From Actinomycetota bacterium (GTDB lineage Bacteria > Actinomycetota > Thermoleophilia > Gaiellales > Gaiellaceae), in the NCBI GenBank assembly GCA_019236545.1, contig JAFAIV010000245.1:1-16020 (forward strand): DNA of 16,020 bases, in the 5' to 3' direction. Below, one piece after another: positions 11,780 through 16,020 of this stretch. The notes under the pieces were generated by a model that was not told where the DNA came from, did no database searches, and saw nothing but the letters and a program-made list of their open reading frames with translations. Positions within the stretch are counted from its first letter, which is position 1. The number at the start of each line of letters is the position of its first letter. Position numbers and translations under genes: made by a program.

Positions 11780-12411
11780 GCTCCCCTCCCGCTGCGGCGC
11801 GCGAGCTGCGCGCGCATGATCGAGAAGATGGTGCGAATGATGCGCTCCCGGTCGGCCGACGACATGTCCTCGAACTCGAGGCCGTAGACGTCGCCCGCGA
11901 TGTGACGGCGGACGACGGCTTCGGTCTCGATGAAGCCACGCTCGGGCAGCTCGAAGCGCACCCAGAACCGGTCGCCGATGTGGAGGCGGCGCGGGATCCG
12001 CGCCTGCATTCCGCCACCGGAGAGGTCGTACACGGAACCGATCATCGGCGGCGGGTCGTGCTCGTCGTCGGCGACGATCTCCCACACCTGCAGGCCGAGC
12101 GAGACCGGCAGCCTGACGTTGTCGCGGCGCTGGACTCCCTGCGCCTGCCCGATCAGCTCGACGATGATCGCCGGCACCCGCAGCTTCGCGTCGCCGAGGA
12201 CGCGGACCTTGATCTGGCGCGGCCCCTCGTCCGGCGTCCACTCCAGCTCGAGCTCGTCGCCCGAATGGAGCGGCACGTCCACCCCGTCCCGCGACGGCGT
12301 CGCGATCGCGACCCGGTCCGGGCGCGCCTCGTCCGCGTGCTCGACGCGGGACGTGAGCCCCTCCGGGAAGCGGCGGGAGCGGAGGACGATGCGGGTGTTG
12401 ACCTCGATCAT
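11776..12411 (-). CDS. YcgR-like PilZ-domain c-di-GMP effector
   Basis: This 211-residue protein has two domains. Residues of about 1-88 form a PilZN/YcgR-N-type beta barrel (EVNTRIVLRSRRFPEGLTSR, then VPLHSGDELELEWT). Residues of about 92-205 form a PilZ domain. The c-di-GMP-binding motif is intact: RxxxR at R96-R100 (RRDNVR) and DxSxxG at D129-G134 (DLSGGG). YcgR-type proteins bind c-di-GMP and brake or bias the flagellar motor, so this is a likely reader for signals made by enzymes such as the GGDEF/HD-GYP protein at the window's left edge. It begins 8 nt after flhF and its stop overlaps the next GTG. It occupies a place where flhG is often found. Confidence 0.88.
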   Translation of the reverse strand: MIEVNTRIVLRSRRFPEGLTSRVEHADEARPDRVAIATPSRDGVDVPLHSGDELELEWTPDEGPRQIKVRVLGDAKLRVPAIIVELIGQAQGVQRRDNVRLPVSLGLQVWEIVADDEHDPPPMIGSVYDLSGGGMQARIPRRLHIGDRFWVRFELPERGFIETEAVVRRHIAGDVYGLEFEDMSSADRERIIRTIFSIMRAQLARRSGRGA

Positions 12412-12419
12412 CTGCCTGC

Positions 12420-13694
12420 CTAGACCAGGACGCGCTCCGCGAGCTCGAAGGCGTCGGGGACGCGCAGCTCGGTGTCGCTCATGAGATAGGAGATCGGCCG
12501 CTTCGTCCCGATCGCGAGACCCACGGCTCCCCCGACCCGGGGATCCTTGTTGAGGTGGCTGACCATGATGTGGGTGTAGTCGATGCGCCCGGCGAGCGCG
12601 GACGACATGGCGCTCGCCGCGTCGGCGGTCATGCCGGCCGTGCAGACGAGGTGTACCGAGTTGACGCCCACCTTGTCGAGCATCCGGGCCAGGCGCTCGA
12701 TCCCGTTCGGGTCGGTGTGCGCGAACGCCGGGGTGTCGACGACGATCAGGCCGTACGAGGCGAGCCGCTGCAGGGCGAAGTCGACCTCGTCGAGGCTCGA
12801 CGCGACGTCGAATCCGACCTCGGGCGTGTCGAGCAGCGCGCCGAGACCGAGGGCCGTCCGCGGGCTCTCGAGGCTCAGCACCGCGGACGAGATGCGCGCG
12901 TGCGAGTACGCCTGCGCGATCGCGGCGGCGGCGGCCGTGCGGCCGGAGCCCGTCGGCCCGACGACGGCCAGGACGTGCCTGTCCTCCGTCCAGCCGGTCG
13001 CGACCGGGATCTGCTGGGCGAGGGCGACCTTCACCTGGTCGGCGAGGGGCTTGTCGGCCGAGAAGAGCGAGCTGTGCCGGAGCACCGAGCCGATCAGCGA
13101 GGCGACCGGTTCCGAGGAGAGGCCGGCCCAGACGAGCGAGTGGCCGACGCCGATGCCCTCGTAGATCGGGTTGCCGTTCGGGACGGACACCGGGGACGAG
13201 GCGAGCGGCGGAGCGGCCTGCGGAGCGGCGGGCTGCGCCGGCTGCGGCTCCGGCTCGGGCGCCGGCGCCGCGACGGGGGCGGGCGCCACCGGGGCAGCCT
13301 CCTGGAGCGGCTGCGGCTGCCGCGCGGTCGCGGCGAGCTCGTCGACGAGGGCCGCGAACGAGGACGCCGTGTGCGCCGGCTCCTCGATCTCGTCCTCGTC
13401 GTCCTCGTAGTCGTAGGCCGCCGGAGCGGGCTGCGGCGCGGCGGCGGCGGTCGTGCTGCCGTCGTCGTAGGCGTCGAGCAGCAGGCTCGGCGGGACGGCG
13501 GCCGCGCGGGGCGTGCCGGGGCGCGCCTCCACCTCGAGCACCTTCTTGCCGAAGAAGCCGCCGATGCCGCCGACGATGCCGTCGCGCTGGCGGGTGATGA
13601 CGGCGTCGGGCCCGAGATCGTCTGCGATCTTCGGCAGGAGCTCCTCGAGCGACTCGCCGCGGTACGTCTTCGTATCTGTGTGGCCGTTGATCAT
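12420..13694 (-). CDS. flhF: FlhF-like SRP-family protein with degenerate GTPase motifs
   Basis: This 424-residue protein starts at an ATG overlapping the flhA stop (ATGA). Residues of about 8-56 match the FlhF N-terminus (LEELLPKIADDLGPDAVITR, then GGIGGFFGKKVLEVEA). Residues of about 80-170 are an Ala/Pro/Glu-rich linker. The NG-like GTPase part runs from about 175 to 424 and ends GTKRPISYLMSDTELRVPDA, as in FlhF. Key catalytic motifs are altered: the P-loop is GPTGSGRT (246-253) with Arg for the invariant Lys, DTxG is DTPA (320-323), and TKxD appears as SHLN (379-382). FlhF normally sets flagellar position and number as a GTP-dependent dimer. This one may bind nucleotide poorly or not at all and act as a scaffold. 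Confidence 0.88.
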   Translation of the reverse strand: MINGHTDTKTYRGESLEELLPKIADDLGPDAVITRQRDGIVGGIGGFFGKKVLEVEARPGTPRAAAVPPSLLLDAYDDGSTTAAAAPQPAPAAYDYEDDEDEIEEPAHTASSFAALVDELAATARQPQPLQEAAPVAPAPVAAPAPEPEPQPAQPAAPQAAPPLASSPVSVPNGNPIYEGIGVGHSLVWAGLSSEPVASLIGSVLRHSSLFSADKPLADQVKVALAQQIPVATGWTEDRHVLAVVGPTGSGRTAAAAAIAQAYSHARISSAVLSLESPRTALGLGALLDTPEVGFDVASSLDEVDFALQRLASYGLIVVDTPAFAHTDPNGIERLARMLDKVGVNSVHLVCTAGMTADAASAMSSALAGRIDYTHIMVSHLNKDPRVGGAVGLAIGTKRPISYLMSDTELRVPDAFELAERVLV

Positions 13695-15739
13695 GCTGCG
13701 ATCACTCCTGTGGTCTCGACGCGGACACCGGGCCCGATCTCGGTGTAGGCGAGCACGGGCAGATGGGGGAAGGAATGCTCGACGAGCCGGCGCAGATGCC
13801 GCCGGATGCGGCTCGAGCAGATGAGGACCGGGCGGAGCCCGAGGGCGGTGACGCTCTCGACCTGCGCGGCGAGCGCGGCGACGAGCGCCTGGGAACGGGA
13901 CGGATCCATGGCGAGGATCTCGCCCTCGTTGGTCTGGGTGACGGACTCGGCGACCTCCTGCTCGAGCGTCGGCTCGAGCGCGATCGCGCGGAGCGTCTCC
14001 GACTCGACGAGGTCGGCCGTGATCGTTCGGGCGAGCGCGGCGCGCGCGTACTCCGCGAGGATGTACGGGTCGCGCGTGACCGTGGAGCGGTCGCCGATCG
14101 TCTCGAGGATCGTGCCGAGGTCGCGGATCGGGACGCCCTCGCGCAGGAGCTGCTGGAGGACGCGCTGGACGGCGCCGATGCCGAGCTTCTCGGGCACGAC
14201 GTCCTCGACCGCCGCGGCGTTGAGCTCCTTGAGCTCGTCGAGCAGCTTCTTCGTCTCCTGGCGCGTGAGCAGCTCGTCGGCGTGGCGGCGGATGCTCTCG
14301 GTCAGGTGCGTGACGATGACCGACTCGGAGTCCACGACGGTGTAGCCGAGCGCCTCGGCCTCGCTGCGGCGTTCCTCCTCGATCCAGGTCGCGGGCAGGC
14401 CGAACGCCGGCTCCGTCGTCGGGATGCCGGGCAGGTCGCCGGTCACGTCGCCGGGGTTCATGGCGAGCTGGTGGCCGGGGACGACCCGGCCGCGCGCGAC
14501 CTCGCCGCCGCGGATCCGGATCACGTACTGGTGCGACTCGAGCGTCGCCTCGTCGTGCACGCGCACCGGCGCGATGATCAGGCCGAGCTGGGAGGCGATC
14601 TGCTTCCGGATCACGCCGACGCGGGCGAGCAGCGAGCCCCCGGAGCCGGCGTCCGCCATCGGCACGAGCCCGAAGCCGATCGCGAGCTCGAGCGGGTCGA
14701 CGGAGACCGCGGAGGCCTCCTGCGGCTGGAGCGACTTCCGCGCCTTCTCGCGCTCGGCCAGCGCCTTCTGCTCCGCCTCGGCCTTCTTCTCGCTGCCGAG
14801 CGCGCGGCCGACCATGAACAGGGTGCCGCCGATGATGAACAGCGGCAGCTTCGGGAGCCCGGGGACGAGGCCGATCAGGACGATCAGCGCGCCGGCGAAC
14901 TTCGGCGCCCGCGGCAGGCCCATGACCTGCTTCATCACGTCGGAGCCGAGGTCGCCCTCGCTCGCGGAGCGGGCGACGAGGATGCCCGTGCCCGTCGAGA
15001 TCAGGAGCGCCGGGATCTGCGCGGCGAGGCCGTCGCCGATCGTCAGCACCGAGTACGTGTGGATCGCCTGCGAGAACGTGACGTGGCGCTGGAGGATCCC
15101 GACGGCCATCCCGGCCAGGAGGTTCACGAAGACGATCACGATCCCTGCGACCGCGTCGCCCTTGATGAACTTCGAGGCGCCGTCCATCGCGCCGTAGAAG
15201 TCCGCCTCGCGCGCGATGTCCTTGCGGCGCTGCTTCGCCTCCTCGTCGGTGATCTGGCCGGCGTTCAGGTCGGCGTCGATCGCCATCTGCTTGCCCGGCA
15301 TCGCGTCCAACGTGAAGCGGGCAGCGACCTCGGCGATGCGGCCGGAGCCGTTCGTGATCACGACGAACTGGATCACGACGAGGATCAGGAAGATCACGAG
15401 GCCGATCACGAGGTTGCCGCCGGCGACGAACGAGCCGAACGCGTGCACGACCGAGCCCGCGTCGCCGTGCAGGAGCACGAGACGCGTGACGCTGACGTTG
15501 ATCGCGAGCCGGAAGAGCGTCGTGATCAGGAGCAGGGACGGGAAGGACGCGAAGTCGAGCGCCTTCGGCACGTACATCGTCGTGATCAGGATCGTGAGCG
15601 CGCCGGCGAGGTTCGCCGCGATCAGGAGATCGAGCAGCGGGCTCGGCAGCGGCACGATCATCATCAGCACGATCACGACGACGGCGACCGCGGCCGCGAC
15701 GTCGGCGTGCTTGAGCATGCGCTTCAGGAGGCCGCTCAT
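13691..15739 (-). CDS. flhA: Flagellar export gate protein FlhA
   Basis: This 682-residue FlhA uses the ATG at 15739 (MSGLLKRMLKHADVAAAVAV), preceded by GGGAGG at 7 nt; an in-frame ATG at 15754 lacks such a site. The first 300 residues or so contain the multi-pass membrane domain, with hallmarks FTLDAMPGKQMAIDADL near 142 and GDAVAGIVIVFVNLLAGMAVG. The C-terminal cytoplasmic domain has typical elements (WIEEERRSEAEALGYTVVDS, VPEKLGIGAVQRVLQQLLRE and VPIRDLGTILETIGD). FlhA forms the export-gate nonamer that receives chaperone-substrate complexes, including FlgN-FlgK/FlgL. It overlaps flhF by ATGA. Confidence 0.97.
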   Translation of the reverse strand: MSGLLKRMLKHADVAAAVAVVVIVLMMIVPLPSPLLDLLIAANLAGALTILITTMYVPKALDFASFPSLLLITTLFRLAINVSVTRLVLLHGDAGSVVHAFGSFVAGGNLVIGLVIFLILVVIQFVVITNGSGRIAEVAARFTLDAMPGKQMAIDADLNAGQITDEEAKQRRKDIAREADFYGAMDGASKFIKGDAVAGIVIVFVNLLAGMAVGILQRHVTFSQAIHTYSVLTIGDGLAAQIPALLISTGTGILVARSASEGDLGSDVMKQVMGLPRAPKFAGALIVLIGLVPGLPKLPLFIIGGTLFMVGRALGSEKKAEAEQKALAEREKARKSLQPQEASAVSVDPLELAIGFGLVPMADAGSGGSLLARVGVIRKQIASQLGLIIAPVRVHDEATLESHQYVIRIRGGEVARGRVVPGHQLAMNPGDVTGDLPGIPTTEPAFGLPATWIEEERRSEAEALGYTVVDSESVIVTHLTESIRRHADELLTRQETKKLLDELKELNAAAVEDVVPEKLGIGAVQRVLQQLLREGVPIRDLGTILETIGDRSTVTRDPYILAEYARAALARTITADLVESETLRAIALEPTLEQEVAESVTQTNEGEILAMDPSRSQALVAALAAQVESVTALGLRPVLICSSRIRRHLRRLVEHSFPHLPVLAYTEIGPGVRVETTGVIAA

Positions 15740-15789
15740 CTCGCGGCCTCCCATGCCGCCGCAGGCCCGCGCAGCAGGCCCCGACGCAT
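15736..15789 (-). CDS. Possible 17-codon leader peptide coupled to flhA
   Basis: A short frame ATG CGT CGG ... AGA TGA encodes MRRGLLRGPAAAWEAAR. Its TGA overlaps the preferred flhA ATG in the same ATGA arrangement used at flhA/flhF. AAGGAG lies 12 nt upstream of its ATG. The coupling pattern is the only real support, and it could be chance in high-GC sequence. Confidence 0.25.
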   Translation of the reverse strand: MRRGLLRGPAAAWEAAR

Positions 15790-15823
15790 GAAGGGGACGA
15801 CTCCTTCACGCACAGCCTTCCGG

Positions 15824-15851
15824 TTATCGGCCGCAGGCATCCCTGAGTTGA
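15824..15851 (-). promoter_or_regulatory. Possible sigma-28 promoter of flhA
   Basis: On the minus strand: TCAACTCA - 12 nt - GCCGATAA. The -10 is a perfect FliA match, but the -35 is 3 of 4 at TAAA and the spacer is 1 nt longer than at the other sites. It lies in the 123-bp flhB-flhA gap and predicts a leader of about 77 nt. Confidence 0.45.
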
Positions 15852-15862
15852 GGGGTTTCCGA

Positions 15863-16020
15863 TCAGGCAATGCCGAGCCTCCGAAGCTTCCCGCTGCGGC
15901 GCATGACGGCGGCGATCACCTCGGCGACGGCGACGAAGAACTCCTCCGGGATCAGCTGGCCGATCTCGACCGCCGCGTAGATGCCGCGGGCGAGCGGCGG
16001 GTCCTCGACGATGGGGACGC
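15863..16020 (-). CDS. flhB: FlhB C-terminal end, cut by window edge
   Basis: Only the last 51 residues plus stop are visible, since the gene enters from the right edge. The sequence VPIVEDPPLARGIYAAVEIG followed by QLIPEEFFVAVAEVIAAVMR matches the end of the FlhB cytoplasmic domain, after the autocleavage NPTH site, which lies outside the window. FlhB is the substrate-specificity switch of the flagellar export gate. It would be the gene immediately before flhA, with 123 bp between them. Confidence 0.9.
   Translation of the reverse strand, partial: VPIVEDPPLARGIYAAVEIGQLIPEEFFVAVAEVIAAVMRRSGKLRRLGIA

Noticed and set aside
12420..15809. A single 1129-residue minus-strand frame covering flhF and an off-frame reading of flhA
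   Set aside because: Its first 700 residues or so are an Arg-rich off-frame translation of flhA. Only the last 424 residues are a real protein, with its own ATG coupled to the flhA stop.
1..16020. CRISPR array, insertion sequence, tRNA or rRNA
   Set aside because: No regularly spaced direct repeats, transposase motifs or cloverleaf/rRNA signatures were seen. The only repeats are the flagellin paralogues and the hairpin elements described.

Overview
This 16 kb window is high-GC bacterial DNA that is almost entirely a flagellar locus. FliW-CsrA control of flagellin, short flagellins of 267-271 residues, a FlgJ reduced to its rod-binding part, no P- or L-ring genes in view and the very high GC suggest a Gram-positive, actinobacterium-like host, perhaps of the Thermoleophilia type. 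The lineage is an inference from gene content and composition.

Plus-strand half (1-7877): the 3' part of a GGDEF / GAF-like / HD-GYP c-di-GMP enzyme, then flgF, a 177-bp regulated gap, and a tightly packed run flgG - flgJ(N-domain) - flgN - flgK - flgL - fliW - csrA - fla1. Neighbours overlap (TGATG, GTGA) or lie 2-21 nt apart. The run builds the distal rod, the hook-filament junction and the filament, and carries the two regulators that tie flagellin translation to export.

Middle (7878-11144): fla1 converges on fla2. About 500 bp between them forms a large imperfect inverted repeat centred on a 31-bp palindrome. Divergent from fla2 is a CHAP-domain murein hydrolase, which probably supplies the wall-cutting activity missing from the short FlgJ. 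It converges on a third flagellin, fla3.

Minus-strand half (11241-16020): read right to left, flhB (3' end only) - flhA - flhF - a YcgR-like PilZ gene - two small unknown genes (117 and 62 aa). From flhA to the 62-aa gene every junction overlaps except flhF/pilZ, which has an 8-nt gap. This operon supplies the export gate, an apparently inactivated FlhF and a c-di-GMP effector.

Regulation can be read directly. Four sigma-28 (FliA)-type promoters share exact TAAA-N15-RCCGA spacing, ahead of flgF, flgG, fla2 and fla3. Two weaker ones lie ahead of the CHAP gene and flhA. The fla2 and fla3 leaders each carry two GGA-loop hairpins suited to CsrA, with compensatory stem changes, and the fla1 leader carries one. 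The flgG leader folds on paper into a three-way junction whose closing stem excludes a Shine-Dalgarno-masking hairpin, so it is a candidate new riboregulator. Downstream of each flagellin is a hairpin with an invariant AGA-GCGCGG-TCT core and a covarying stem. I saw no tRNA, rRNA, CRISPR array or transposase.
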